A stretch of 64,000 bases of DNA from Photobacterium atrarenae. GTDB lineage: Bacteria > Pseudomonadota > Gammaproteobacteria > Enterobacterales > Vibrionaceae. Positions 1 through 8,677 of this stretch are shown here, piece by piece. The stretch covers positions 496,001 to 560,000 of the forward strand of contig NZ_CP101509.1 of NCBI RefSeq assembly GCF_024380015.1, in the 5' to 3' direction. Both the position numbers and the translations under genes were made by a program. The notes beneath the pieces are model-generated. The model had not been told where the DNA came from, did not search any database, and saw nothing but the letters and a program-made list of their open reading frames with translations. How positions within the stretch are numbered: position 1 is the stretch's first letter; each line of letters starts with the position of its first letter.

Positions 1-2
1 AC

Positions 3-899
3 GGCCTGTATGATTTTGCCGAAGTCAGCCAGACCGCCAAACCGGAGAACTGGGGCAGTCCTGATCACCCGGCGAGCGTGCCGGTCGCTCACGGTACGCC
101 CCCTACCACCTTGAATGATGTCATCGTGATCCCGTTCAACGATCCTGAAACCGCCATCGCCATCCTGGATCAGCACGCCGACGAGCTGGCCTGTGTGCTG
201 GTCGATCCGATGCCGCACCGGGTCGGGCTGATCCCGGCCTCGGAGTCCTTTATCACCGCCCTGAGCAACTGGACCCGCAATCACGGCGCGCTGCTGGTGT
301 TCGATGAAGTGATCACCTTTCGCACCCGGTACGGCGGCGCACAGGAGCGCTATGCGGTTCAGCCGGATCTGACCGCGATGGGCAAGATGATTGGCGGCGG
401 CTTTCCGGTCGGTGCCCTGGCCGGACGCCGGGACGTCATGGAAGTAATGAATCCCCGGGCGAATCAACTGCTGTTCCCACACTCGGGGACCTTTTCGGCT
501 AACCCGATCACCATGACCGCTGGGCTGACCGCAATGCAGCTGTTCGACCGTGATGCCGTGAGCCAACTCAATGCCCTGAGCGATCAGCTTCGCGGACAAA
601 TCACCGAAGCCATCCAGCTGGCCGATGTTCCGGTCTGTGTTACGGGCGAAGGCTCGATGTTCCGCATCCATATGAAGCCAACGCCGCCGACGGATTACCG
701 CTCAGCTTACGAGACGCCGCAGGAAGCCCGGATCAAGTCCGCCCTGCTGGATCACCTGTTCAACCATGGATTCATGATGATCAATACCTGTTCGGGGACT
801 CTCTCAACTGCCATGACTGAGAAAGAAATCAGCGCTTTCAGTGAGGTCCTGTTGAACGGCTTCCGCACCGTGAAGCCGCTTTTTGATGAATCAGCCTGA
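3..899 (+). CDS. Class III PLP-dependent aminotransferase, 5'-truncated by window edge
   Basis: The reading frame is open from base 3, so the N-terminus lies outside the window; the GTG at 78 is internal, because sequence-like coding (GLYDFAEV) continues upstream of it. The visible part has the features of the glutamate-1-semialdehyde aminomutase / class III aminotransferase fold: an FDEV segment (Asp that contacts the pyridine nitrogen of PLP) and GKMIGGG, whose Lys would form the Schiff base. Such enzymes are cytosolic and move or transfer an amino group using PLP. The substrate cannot be told from sequence. It is followed 84 bp later by a thiolase gene on the same strand, with no obvious terminator between them, so co-transcription is possible. 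Confidence 0.85.
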   Translation, partial: GLYDFAEVSQTAKPENWGSPDHPASVPVAHGTPPTTLNDVIVIPFNDPETAIAILDQHADELACVLVDPMPHRVGLIPASESFITALSNWTRNHGALLVFDEVITFRTRYGGAQERYAVQPDLTAMGKMIGGGFPVGALAGRRDVMEVMNPRANQLLFPHSGTFSANPITMTAGLTAMQLFDRDAVSQLNALSDQLRGQITEAIQLADVPVCVTGEGSMFRIHMKPTPPTDYRSAYETPQEARIKSALLDHLFNHGFMMINTCSGTLSTAMTEKEISAFSEVLLNGFRTVKPLFDESA

Positions 900-952
900 T
901 ACATGAACCTGATGAATGCGCTTGATGGCTTGGTTTTTTTGAAGGATTGAGC

Positions 953-968
953 GTTTCATGCATGAAAC
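953..968. promoter_or_regulatory. Perfect 16-bp palindrome upstream of thiolase gene
   Basis: GTTTCATG is followed immediately by its exact reverse complement CATGAAAC, ending 18 bp before the probable ATG of the thiolase gene. A perfect dyad here could be a repressor or activator site, or simply chance. No regulator gene is adjacent that could be matched to it. Confidence 0.3.
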
Positions 969-986
969 AAGAAAGGAATTTAAGTG

Positions 987-2186
987 ATGAATGACGTTTA
1001 TCTGTGCGATGCGGTACGAACCCCCATCGGCCGCTACGGCGGGGCGCTGGCTTCGGTGCGGGTCGATGATCTGGCGGCGCTGCCCATCAAAGCGTTAATG
1101 GCGCGCAACCCGGAAGTAAACTGGCAGCAAGTCGATGATGTATTGCTCGGCTGTGCCAACCAATCCGGCGAAGACAACCGCAATGTGGCAAGAATGGCGA
1201 CCCTGATCGCCGGACTGCCGATCGAGGTTCCCGGCGCGACCATCAATCGGCTGTGCGGCTCCGGTCTCAACGCGATCGGCGATGCCGCCCGCGCCATTCG
1301 ATCCGGCGAGACCGATTTAATCATCGCCGGCGGCATTGAGAGCATGTCCCGCGCGCCGTTCGTCATACCCAAGGCCACCAGCGCCTTTGCCCGCTCGGCA
1401 GAGCTGTACGATACCACCATGGGCTGGCGGTTTATCAATCCCGAATTTGACCGGCAGTTCGGCACCGAAACCATGCCAAAAACCGCTGAAAACCTGGCGG
1501 CTGAGTTTGGGATCAGCCGCGCCGATCAGGACAAGTTTGCCGTCAGCAGCCAACTCAAAGCCGCCACCGCCCAGGAAGACGGACGGCTGGCTGAAGAGAT
1601 CATCGCCGTCACCCTGGCCAACAAAAAAGGACCGCCGACCATTGTCGATCAGGATGAGCACCTGCGCGCTACCAGCTTCGACAAACTCAGCCAGCTCAAG
1701 CCCCTGTTTGAAGGCGGCACCATCACCGCCGGCAATGCCTCAGGGATCAACGATGGCGCCGCCGCCCTGCTACTGGCCTCTGCCGCCGGACTGAAGCAAC
1801 ACAACCTGACGCCCCGAGCCAGAATCCTGGGAATGGCCGTCGCTGGTGTTCCGCCGCGCATCATGGGGCTCGGGCCGGTACCGGCCACCCAAAAACTGCT
1901 GAGCCAACTCAACATGACCCTGAGTGATTTTGACCTGTTGGAATTTAATGAGGCGTTCGCGGCCCAGGCGCTCACCTGTACCCGCCAGCTCGGCCTGGCG
2001 GATGACGATCCGCGGATCAACCCGCAAGGCGGTGCGATTGCCCTGGGCCATCCGCTCGGGATGAGCGGCGCCCGTCTGGCAACCACGGCAATGTATCAGT
2101 TAGAACGCACAGGTGGGAAGCTGGCCTTGTGCACCATGTGCATCGGCGTCGGCCAGGGGATCGCCGTGGCGATTGAGCGGGTTTAA
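987..2186 (+). CDS. pcaF: Acetyl-CoA acyltransferase, 3-oxoadipyl-CoA thiolase type
   Basis: Thiolase of about 399 residues, the usual length for the family. The nucleophilic Cys lies in NRLCGSG (about residue 90), the catalytic His in GGAIALGHP, and the second active-site Cys in CTMCIGVGQG near the C-terminus. The segment MGWRFINP and the overall pattern resemble PcaF/PaaJ, which cleave 3-oxoadipyl-CoA to succinyl-CoA and acetyl-CoA, but no other aromatic-degradation gene is in view, so a general thiolase role is possible. A GTG at 984 and an ATG at 987 are both in frame; AAGGA at 973-977 is better spaced for 987. A rho-independent terminator follows. Confidence 0.85.
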   Translation: MNDVYLCDAVRTPIGRYGGALASVRVDDLAALPIKALMARNPEVNWQQVDDVLLGCANQSGEDNRNVARMATLIAGLPIEVPGATINRLCGSGLNAIGDAARAIRSGETDLIIAGGIESMSRAPFVIPKATSAFARSAELYDTTMGWRFINPEFDRQFGTETMPKTAENLAAEFGISRADQDKFAVSSQLKAATAQEDGRLAEEIIAVTLANKKGPPTIVDQDEHLRATSFDKLSQLKPLFEGGTITAGNASGINDGAAALLLASAAGLKQHNLTPRARILGMAVAGVPPRIMGLGPVPATQKLLSQLNMTLSDFDLLEFNEAFAAQALTCTRQLGLADDDPRINPQGGAIALGHPLGMSGARLATTAMYQLERTGGKLALCTMCIGVGQGIAVAIERV

Positions 2187-2210
2187 GTAAGGCTAAATCC
2201 AAGGCGTCCT

Positions 2211-2253
2211 AAAAAACGCTGCCGATTCAAAATGTCTGAGGCAGCGGTTTTTC
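2211..2253 (+). terminator. Rho-independent terminator after thiolase gene
   Basis: GCTGCC (2218-2223) pairs with GGCAGC (2240-2245) and the arm extends by A/T pairs into a run of T (2248-2252). It lies 25 bp after the thiolase stop codon. Confidence 0.7.
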
Positions 2254-2289
2254 ATTTCACGGTGAAGCATATTGTGTAAAGCGCTGCTG

Positions 2290-2547
2290 TTAATCCTTCT
2301 TATTGCTCAGGACAGCGTCTAATGCAGTCGCTCTTGTTTTGGTTGCTTCTTGATACACCTCATACACATCGCCACGATTACGGCCGAACAGAGAAAGAAA
2401 GCCATGAACGACGAGCATAAAGAATGAGATAACGATGACAAATATCGGTACCAGACCCCAAACATCCAGTTGGAGCAGGACGAAACCAAAAACCAGAAAA
2501 ATAGCTGAAATAATAGCGATGGACTTACTACGTGATTGATTCTTCAT
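2290..2547 (-). CDS. Small membrane protein of unknown function
   Basis: A protein of 85 residues if started at the ATG ending at 2547 (MKNQSRSKS). Two hydrophobic stretches (about residues 9-28 and 30-52) predict two membrane segments, followed by a polar C-terminal tail with Arg and Lys. An upstream in-frame ATG at 2601 would add 18 residues that do not look like a membrane N-terminus, although a GGAG lies 12 nt before it, so the start is uncertain. It lies 28-82 bp downstream of the TetR gene on the same strand. I recognise no family. Confidence 0.5.
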   Translation of the reverse strand: MKNQSRSKSIAIISAIFLVFGFVLLQLDVWGLVPIFVIVISFFMLVVHGFLSLFGRNRGDVYEVYQEATKTRATALDAVLSNKKD

Positions 2548-2629
2548 AACAAATCTACAGATGGAGATGTCCGTCAAAGCTATCTGTGATGCGTTGCACA
2601 TACTTTGACCCAGCTCCCAGAGGTGAAAG

Positions 2630-3247
2630 CTACGTTAGCACCTTTTGGGTACTATTCCCTAACATAGCCAATATTTCAGCCTGGGCCGCATTCAGTAAAC
2701 GTTGTCTTTCATCGTCGTTGGGGATCATTTTTGCAATGGTCACCGCACCAACGAGTGACGCCATCATCGCCCGCGACTTATCACCAATACATTCTGCGGA
2801 CAGTTCAATTTTCCGAATTCGGCATAATGCGACAATGCGTTTTTCCAGCATGGTGCGGACATTATGATAAGACTCCTGAAACAGCTGCTTAATGCTGTCG
2901 TTCTCGGTGCCGGACTCATTAAATAAGACACTCTCTGGGCCCGGTTGCATCCGGGCCGATTGGTGCAGCCCCCAGTAATTCGCTGCGAGTGCCAACAATT
3001 TATTCATGCTTAAGGGAGATTTCACCAACCGAGCGCGGCTGCTCTCTTTCAGCAACTCAGAAAAACACGCGGCATATAAGGCTGCCTTGGATTCAAAATG
3101 GGAATAGAATGCGCCATGGGTCATGTGCGCTTCTTTCATCACCTGACCAATGGAAACTTTATCGAACCCATCGCGGCTAAATAACGTGGTCGCGGCTTGC
3201 AGAATTCGCAACCGAGATTTTTCTTTATGCGTTTTCTTATAAGGCAT
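2630..3247 (-). CDS. TetR/AcrR-family transcriptional regulator
   Basis: A protein of 205 residues with the N-terminal TetR helix-turn-helix (RILQAATTLF, then GQVMKEAHMTHGAFYSHF, about residues 13-55) and a helical C-terminal ligand domain. TetR proteins are dimeric repressors released by small ligands. It is transcribed divergently from the ketoacyl-synthase gene at 3339, with only 91 bp between them, and an imperfect dyad lies in that gap. Control of itself and of the ketoacyl synthase is therefore likely by position. The ligand cannot be predicted, though fatty acyl compounds would fit the neighbour. Confidence 0.85.
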   Translation of the reverse strand: MPYKKTHKEKSRLRILQAATTLFSRDGFDKVSIGQVMKEAHMTHGAFYSHFESKAALYAACFSELLKESSRARLVKSPLSMNKLLALAANYWGLHQSARMQPGPESVLFNESGTENDSIKQLFQESYHNVRTMLEKRIVALCRIRKIELSAECIGDKSRAMMASLVGAVTIAKMIPNDDERQRLLNAAQAEILAMLGNSTQKVLT

Positions 3248-3263
3248 CCAACTGCTTCCTCGC

Positions 3264-3291
3264 TCTAGATATTATCTTGATCATATTTAGA
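3264..3291. promoter_or_regulatory. Candidate TetR operator, 9-bp arms
   Basis: TCTAGATAT (3264-3272) and ATATTTAGA (3283-3291) form an inverted repeat with one mismatch and a 10-bp spacer, in the intergenic region shared by the TetR gene and the ketoacyl-synthase gene. Total length of 28 bp is normal for a TetR dimer site. Assignment is by position and symmetry only. Confidence 0.45.
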
Positions 3292-3338
3292 CCATTGCTA
3301 CCGTGCTCATGTCAATTTAACACATGATGGAGACGGAG

Positions 3339-4622
3339 ATGAATTCACCAATCGTGATTACAGGCATGGGGATCGTCAGCCCACTCGGATGTGGTGTCGA
3401 TACCGTATGGCAGCGCCTGATTAACGGCCAGTCGGGCATTCAGTTCATTGATCGTTTTGCGACCGAGGACTTCCCGGTAAAAATCGCAGGTCAGGTGCCG
3501 ACAATCAATCAGGATGCAGAAGCCGGGTTTGATGTCTCCGCTGTGGCTTCGGCCAAAGAGCTCAAAAAACTCGATCGATTCACCTGCTACGCGCTGGCCG
3601 CCGCTCAGGAAGCGCTGACTCAGGCAAACTGGTTTCCCGAAAGTGATGCCGATAAAGAAGCAACAGCAACGATTATCGCCTCGGGTATTGGCGGGTTTAC
3701 AACCATCACGCAGGCACAAAAAACACTAGCAGACAAAGGCTACAAACGCGTGTCACCGTTCACCGTTCCGGCTTTTCTGGCCAACTTGGCGGCAGGCAAT
3801 GTCTCGATCAACTATGGGTTCAAAGGCCCGATTGGCTGTCCGGTCACGGCCTGCGCCGCAGGGATTCAAGCCATCGGGGATGGCATGCGGATGATCCGCA
3901 ACCATGAAGCAGAGATCGCCTTGGTTGGTGGTGCGGAAGCGTGTATCGATCCATTATCCATGGCGGGTTTCAACGCCCTGAAAGCCCTGTCTACTAGCTC
4001 TGAGCCAAGTATGGCCTCTCGTCCATTCGATCAGGATCGTTCCGGGTTTGTGATGGGGGAAGGTGCCGGTCTGCTGGTCATTGAAACGCTTGAACATGCC
4101 TTAAACCGGGGCGCAACACCGATAGCCGTTCTGAGCGGCTATGGAACCAGCGCAGATGCGCATCACATTACTTCAGGGCCAGAAGATGGCGCCGGCGCAG
4201 CCCTGGCAGTGAAGCGCGCGCTGAAACAAGCCCAGCTATCTGCCGGAGACATCCAGCATATTAATGCACATGCCACCTCTACGCCTGTGGGCGATAACGC
4301 CGAAATCGCCGGGCTGCGAGGTTTGTTTGGCGATAGTCTGGCCGCGACGCCCATTTCGGCAACGAAATCAGCGACAGGCCATTTACTGGGGGCGGCTGGC
4401 GGTGTCGAGTCGATTTTCACGGCGATGGCTGTGATCTCAGATACCGTGCCACCAACGCTGAATCTGGAGCACCCGGCAGAGACCGTTGCCGGGCTCGATC
4501 TGGTTGCAAATACTGCGAAAGTGCATCCGATCCGGCATGCATTGTGTAACGGCTTTGGGTTTGGTGGCGTCAATGCATCATTGATTGTCAGTCAATATCT
4601 CAGCGAAGAGTCATCACGCTAA
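3339..4622 (+). CDS. fabF: Beta-ketoacyl-ACP synthase II (FabF type)
   Basis: KAS enzyme of about 427 residues that elongates acyl-ACP with malonyl-ACP in the cytosol. The Cys-His-His triad is visible: Cys in CAAGIQAIG (about residue 172), His in NAHATSTPVGD and His in KSATGHLLGA. The start at 3339 is chosen because GGAGA at 3329-3333 is well spaced for it; two in-frame ATGs at 3324 and 3327 overlap that site. No fabG, fabD or acpP is beside it, so this is a solitary KAS, probably a second copy besides the housekeeping fab cluster. It is divergent from a TetR gene that may control it. Confidence 0.9.
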   Translation: MNSPIVITGMGIVSPLGCGVDTVWQRLINGQSGIQFIDRFATEDFPVKIAGQVPTINQDAEAGFDVSAVASAKELKKLDRFTCYALAAAQEALTQANWFPESDADKEATATIIASGIGGFTTITQAQKTLADKGYKRVSPFTVPAFLANLAAGNVSINYGFKGPIGCPVTACAAGIQAIGDGMRMIRNHEAEIALVGGAEACIDPLSMAGFNALKALSTSSEPSMASRPFDQDRSGFVMGEGAGLLVIETLEHALNRGATPIAVLSGYGTSADAHHITSGPEDGAGAALAVKRALKQAQLSAGDIQHINAHATSTPVGDNAEIAGLRGLFGDSLAATPISATKSATGHLLGAAGGVESIFTAMAVISDTVPPTLNLEHPAETVAGLDLVANTAKVHPIRHALCNGFGFGGVNASLIVSQYLSEESSR

Positions 4623-4632
4623 TACTCAAGTG

Positions 4633-4654
4633 AAGCCCGGCTAACGTCGGGCTT
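4633..4654. terminator. Hairpin between convergent genes
   Basis: AAGCCCG and CGGGCTT form a 7-bp stem with an 8-nt loop just behind the FabF stop codon. There is no clear T run on either side, so termination efficiency is doubtful. Confidence 0.35.
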
Positions 4655-4727
4655 ACCGCTCATGCAAACTTCCCCACCGGAATCTCACATCGCGCACCAC
4701 CTGTAAATCACGAGGAAATCGGAATGG

Positions 4728-5282
4728 CTAGGAAACCGGCTTCAGCACTCGGGCCGGATTGCCGCCGATCACTACATCATCACCAAAGCTCTTCGTCACC
4801 ACAGCGCCCGATGCCACCACAACATTATTACCGAGTGTCACGCCGGGATTGATCGTCGCGTGGCCGCCAATCCAGCAGTTGTCCCCGATGGTGATCGGTT
4901 TGGCATACTCTAATCCACTCGCTCGTTCGACGGGATCGATGGGGTGTGTTGCGGTATAGATCCCGACCTGGGGCGCGATAAAACAGTTCTTACCGATGCG
5001 CACTTCAGCAACATCTAAAATCACGCAGCCAAAGTTGGCGTAGAAATTCTCGCCGACATGAATATTTTCACCGTAGTCACAGCGAAAGGTGGGTTCGACC
5101 AGGATATTGTCGCCGGTTGAACCGAGCAACGATTTGATCCGCGCGGTGCGTTGCACGGTATCCGCCGCACTGGTGTTATTAAAGGCTTCCGTTTTCAACC
5201 TGGCTTCGAGCCTTAATGCCACCAGCTCTGCGTCACTCGGATCATAATGAAGCCCGGCCAACATTTTTTCTTTTTCGGTCAC
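4728..5282 (-). CDS. maa: Maltose/galactoside O-acetyltransferase (hexapeptide repeat)
   Basis: A protein of 184 residues, the normal size for Maa/LacA/NodL enzymes, which acetylate the 6-hydroxyl of hexoses from acetyl-CoA. An N-terminal Mac domain (MTEKEKMLAGLHYDP) is followed by left-handed beta-helix hexapeptide repeats (for example IGKNCFIAPQVGIY and IGDNCWIGGHATI). The catalytic His is expected in TATHPIDP. The C-terminal GNPARVLK segment is typical. It stands alone on the minus strand and faces the FabF gene. Confidence 0.88.
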   Translation of the reverse strand: MTEKEKMLAGLHYDPSDAELVALRLEARLKTEAFNNTSAADTVQRTARIKSLLGSTGDNILVEPTFRCDYGENIHVGENFYANFGCVILDVAEVRIGKNCFIAPQVGIYTATHPIDPVERASGLEYAKPITIGDNCWIGGHATINPGVTLGNNVVVASGAVVTKSFGDDVVIGGNPARVLKPVS

Positions 5283-5383
5283 TAAATTTTTCCTTCTTTG
5301 CTTTCAACGCAGCGCTCTTCTCCGGCGCAACCCGGACGACCATGATGATCAACAATCAGATCCATCGCCAATGTCGGCGGTGG

Positions 5384-5920
5384 TTACCAGTATTGTGGCT
5401 GATTCAGTGCAGCCACACATGCAGAAGCGCAAGCTGACGCTTCAACTTTGTCAGCGGTTAAAGATTGTGCCAGCCATCCTTCCGGGTAAGTGAGCGGAAG
5501 CGGCGCTTTCACCGCCGTCTCGCTGATCGGAGAAAATCCAGCTCTGGCATAATAGTTCGGGTCGCCATACGTAAAGACCCAATCAACCCCTTGCTTTCTG
5601 AGCACTTCCAGGCCAAATGAAATCAATTTCCGGCCAATGCCCTGACGCTGATGTTCAGTGGCGACCGCAACCGGAGACAGAATAAACGCATTTTTCTGAT
5701 TCGACAGCGTCAGGCGGCTGAAATAAATGCAGGCCACGATTTGCTCATTCACGGTCGCGACAAACCCCTGCAAATCTGACGGCGCGGTCGTCGCGATCAA
5801 TTCAGACACCAGATGCCCTATCAGTTGTCCTTCTTGCGCAGTTTCCGAGTCCGAAAAAACGCGGGTAAACAGTTGAATAACGTCACCTGAATCCTTGAAA
5901 TCGAATGTTGAACAATGCAT
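5384..5920 (-). CDS. GNAT-family N-acetyltransferase
   Basis: A protein of 178 residues with a GNAT core: the acetyl-CoA pyrophosphate-binding loop motif is RQGIGRKL (about residues 92-99), preceded by the beta-4 strand LSPVAVATEH, and followed by GDPNYYARAGF, which is characteristic of the YhbS-like subgroup. The substrate is unknown. The C-terminal segment is rich in Ala and Cys. It lies 101 bp upstream of the acetyltransferase gene maa on the same strand. Confidence 0.8.
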   Translation of the reverse strand: MHCSTFDFKDSGDVIQLFTRVFSDSETAQEGQLIGHLVSELIATTAPSDLQGFVATVNEQIVACIYFSRLTLSNQKNAFILSPVAVATEHQRQGIGRKLISFGLEVLRKQGVDWVFTYGDPNYYARAGFSPISETAVKAPLPLTYPEGWLAQSLTADKVEASACASACVAALNQPQYW

Positions 5921-5997
5921 TCACGGGCCTTCTGTTGTTGGAGCCGACAATACACCAACATTAACACAGCGGCAGGGAACCGGAGAGGGGACGCGAC

Positions 5998-6036
5998 AAA
6001 AAATGCCGCCGTGGTACGGGCCCACGGCGGCAGAAA
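5998..6036 (-). terminator. Strong rho-independent terminator of the amidohydrolase gene
   Basis: TGCCGCCGTGG (6004-6014) and CCACGGCGGCA (6022-6032) make a perfect 11-bp GC-rich stem. Read on the minus strand it is followed by six T residues, so it terminates the amidohydrolase transcript that ends at 6055. Confidence 0.85.
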
Positions 6037-6054
6037 ATAATTAAAACGGTTTGA

Positions 6055-8094
6055 TTAAGCCGGCGTTAGTTCTGTGCTCACGCAATCATCTGTTTGTTCT
6101 GCGCTTGGTTCCGATTTTTCCTCAGCGCATGGTTCGGACTGTTGCTCTGAATTGCCCACATAGCGCAGTTTCCCACCAACCCAGGTTTGTAGAACACCAA
6201 TATCCCTGATCTTTTTGCTATCATCCAGAGTGATCGGATCATCTTCCAGAATGACGTAATCAGCCAGTTTTCCTTGTGCCAGACTTCCGGCCCACTCATC
6301 AATATGACATTGCCAGGCGGCATCTAAAGTGATCGCTCTGAGCGCTTCCTCACGGGTGATTCGCTCTGAACCGTTCAGCACAGACAGATCCGGAGATTTC
6401 TCCATCACCCGGGTGACCGCCTGCTCCATCATCCGCAGCGGACCTAACGGCGTGACCGATAAATCGCTGTGGAGCGTAATCCGCGCGCCTTTATCCAGCA
6501 TCGTCTTGCACCGGTCCAGTAACTGGGCTTTCTCTTTAAAAATCACCTGTTCAAAGGCATAACCCCAGTAGCCGACATGACCAATTAAGAAACTGGGTGA
6601 AATGCCCAACGCAATCATTTTCTCCGCGCTGGCATCACTCAGTAGCGAGCAATGCTCAATACGATGGCGCTTTTCAAGACCCGGTTGACCTGTTGGACCT
6701 TTTAAAGCCGTCTCGTACACAGCCAGGGCATAATCAACGGCAAGATTACCATTGGCATGGATCAGCATTGGCCAGCCTTTTTTCACGACCTCATCCACCA
6801 GCGGTTGATAACAGGGTTTACCGTCACTGTTCTGCTCTGGATCACAAGGTGTGGTATCCGGCTGGTAACTAAAGTTGAAAATGCCCTTGTTATCCTTTGG
6901 ATCACAACAATACGGGGTGGACTGATAACCCGTTAGCCCTTGATTGGAGCCATCGGACACTAACTTGACCGCACTTTGGAATAACGTCCCCATGTCTGGT
7001 TCTGTGAGTGGCTTGAATTGAGGTAATTCTTTCGCACTTTGTTCAGTGTCACACAACAGCGCATAACCTACCCGGACGTTATGAGGGTGAGTCGCCCTGA
7101 ATTTATTGAGCGTCGAAATCATCTTAGATTGAATCTTGCCGTTGTTATCAACAGACTCAAACCGCATCCCGGCTTCAAACATAGTGGTGACGCCACGTTG
7201 ATTCGCGGTCGCAAAAATATCTTCAACATGCTGTTCCAGATCCAAGTTGATTTGCTTCCTTTGGCGTTCCGGGATCGCCTCATACCCGTACATCGTTTGC
7301 TCTAATTCCTGTAAAGCGCCCTGGCCTTCAACCAGCTCGCGAAATTCAACTAGCTTTTTTGGCGTCCATTCAGGTTGTTTTGACAAATGTTCAACGATCA
7401 GGTCCAGCGCTTTGGTATTGATATACACGGTATGCATCGAAGCTGAGATTAAATACACCGCTCGTTCATTTACCTTTTCTATTTTGTCAAGCTTTTTGAT
7501 GTTGATTACAGCAAGCTGCTTGTCATTATCTTCAAAGGGCATCAGCGCCGGATCCACTCCAATGCCTAAAATCCAATCCTTTTTATCCGGATCTTTCTCA
7601 TCAAACTCAGCATTTTTCTCAATCAGCTTATTTTCGATGTATTCAAACTTATAATTCTTAATCAAGTCCTGACCGCAATACGGCCCCACATCTAGCCAAC
7701 CCATGGTTAATGCCGTCGGGACAATATGGACATGGGGCTCAATCAAACCGGGCAACAAGGTTTGTTTGTCTTTGAGCACAATGTGATTGTCCGGGTGCAT
7801 CCCTAAAGCTCGCATTTGCACGCTCACCTCAGCAACACTGCCGACCACCGCGACTTTACCGCCATCAAAGCCGATGGCCTCCACCGCTTCAGTACGGCCA
7901 TCGATCATCGGTCGAATGATGCCGCCAGAGTACATAACACTCGTCGTTGGCAGCAGCTCTTCCGGAGATTGAATCATGCCTGCATCAGTATCGGCTGAAT
8001 GACCCAAGCTGGAATGATGCTTTGCAAACGTGGTCCATAACGGATTATGACAGGCACATTGTGCGCACCCTTGATGGCTATGATTGTGACTCAT
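6055..8094 (-). CDS. Amidohydrolase family protein (amidohydrolase_3, YtcJ-like)
   Basis: A protein of 679 residues. After an unusual N-terminus rich in His and Cys (CAQCACH at about residues 10-17), a short beta-sandwich precedes the metal site IEPHVHIVP. Later motifs are LIHANGN, HRIEHCSL and the metal Asp in TLHSDLSVTPLGP, ending in the second half of the beta-sandwich (GKLADYVILEDDP). This is the layout of the YtcJ/amidohydrolase_3 group, zinc enzymes that hydrolyse amide or carbamate bonds; the substrate is unknown. There is no signal peptide. AAGGGAA lies 5 nt before the ATG. The C-terminal tail is rich in Glu and Ser. Confidence 0.85.
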   Translation of the reverse strand: MSHNHSHQGCAQCACHNPLWTTFAKHHSSLGHSADTDAGMIQSPEELLPTTSVMYSGGIIRPMIDGRTEAVEAIGFDGGKVAVVGSVAEVSVQMRALGMHPDNHIVLKDKQTLLPGLIEPHVHIVPTALTMGWLDVGPYCGQDLIKNYKFEYIENKLIEKNAEFDEKDPDKKDWILGIGVDPALMPFEDNDKQLAVINIKKLDKIEKVNERAVYLISASMHTVYINTKALDLIVEHLSKQPEWTPKKLVEFRELVEGQGALQELEQTMYGYEAIPERQRKQINLDLEQHVEDIFATANQRGVTTMFEAGMRFESVDNNGKIQSKMISTLNKFRATHPHNVRVGYALLCDTEQSAKELPQFKPLTEPDMGTLFQSAVKLVSDGSNQGLTGYQSTPYCCDPKDNKGIFNFSYQPDTTPCDPEQNSDGKPCYQPLVDEVVKKGWPMLIHANGNLAVDYALAVYETALKGPTGQPGLEKRHRIEHCSLLSDASAEKMIALGISPSFLIGHVGYWGYAFEQVIFKEKAQLLDRCKTMLDKGARITLHSDLSVTPLGPLRMMEQAVTRVMEKSPDLSVLNGSERITREEALRAITLDAAWQCHIDEWAGSLAQGKLADYVILEDDPITLDDSKKIRDIGVLQTWVGGKLRYVGNSEQQSEPCAEEKSEPSAEQTDDCVSTELTPA

Positions 8095-8309
8095 CTTGAT
8101 TCCCTTATTCAGTGACTGGTGAGGCGAACAAATGAGTCTTCATTCTTTCTCAAGGTTGCTGATAAATGTATTACACGGGATTACAGATTCTCACTACCGG
8201 GTGTATCACAACGATTCAAGGGGTCAGCTTTGCGGCAACCGCGATTATCCGGCGATGATATAACCAGTCTTTTATCCAACGAACCATGATTGCTTTGATT
8301 TTCCAATAT

Positions 8310-8594
8310 TCAGCGATTGTATTTGGCTTTATTCAGCACTTCTTTCAGTTCATGGGTGCGCTCAAGATCGACCCCATGCACATTCGCCAGTGCACACACG
8401 TAATACAGCACGTCATACAACTCTTCGGCAACTGACCCTTTTAATTCCGCCAGTTCCGGCTGACCGGATTTTTGCTGATTGATCGCTTGGGACAACTCGC
8501 CAACTTCTTCGATCAGCTTCAGAAAATAGTGATGTGATTGTTCAGGCGCATAATCGAACGATTGAATGTGCGCCTGTAGTTCAGAGATTTTCAT
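8310..8594 (-). CDS. MazG-like nucleotide pyrophosphohydrolase
   Basis: A protein of 94 residues when started at the ATG ending at 8594, which has AAAGGA five bases upstream; a longer frame to 8654 lacks this support. The sequence has the MazG fold signature: LIEEVGELSQAI and VAEELYDVLYYVCALAN, giving the ExxE...ExxD magnesium-binding residues. Such small MazG-like proteins hydrolyse nucleoside triphosphates to monophosphates and clear unwanted nucleotides. It lies downstream of a GNAT and a Nudix gene on the same strand, probably co-transcribed. Confidence 0.8.
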   Translation of the reverse strand: MKISELQAHIQSFDYAPEQSHHYFLKLIEEVGELSQAINQQKSGQPELAELKGSVAEELYDVLYYVCALANVHGVDLERTHELKEVLNKAKYNR

Positions 8595-8677
8595 AGCTTC
8601 CTTTTTGATTTTACGAACTCGGTCAGGTCGGGAGTTCATTCTTTTTGTTTTCAACGAGATTACTTGACTTTACAGGG

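Noticed and set aside
1034..1661. Minus-strand frames inside the thiolase gene
   Set aside because: They mirror a conserved thiolase reading frame with intact active-site motifs.
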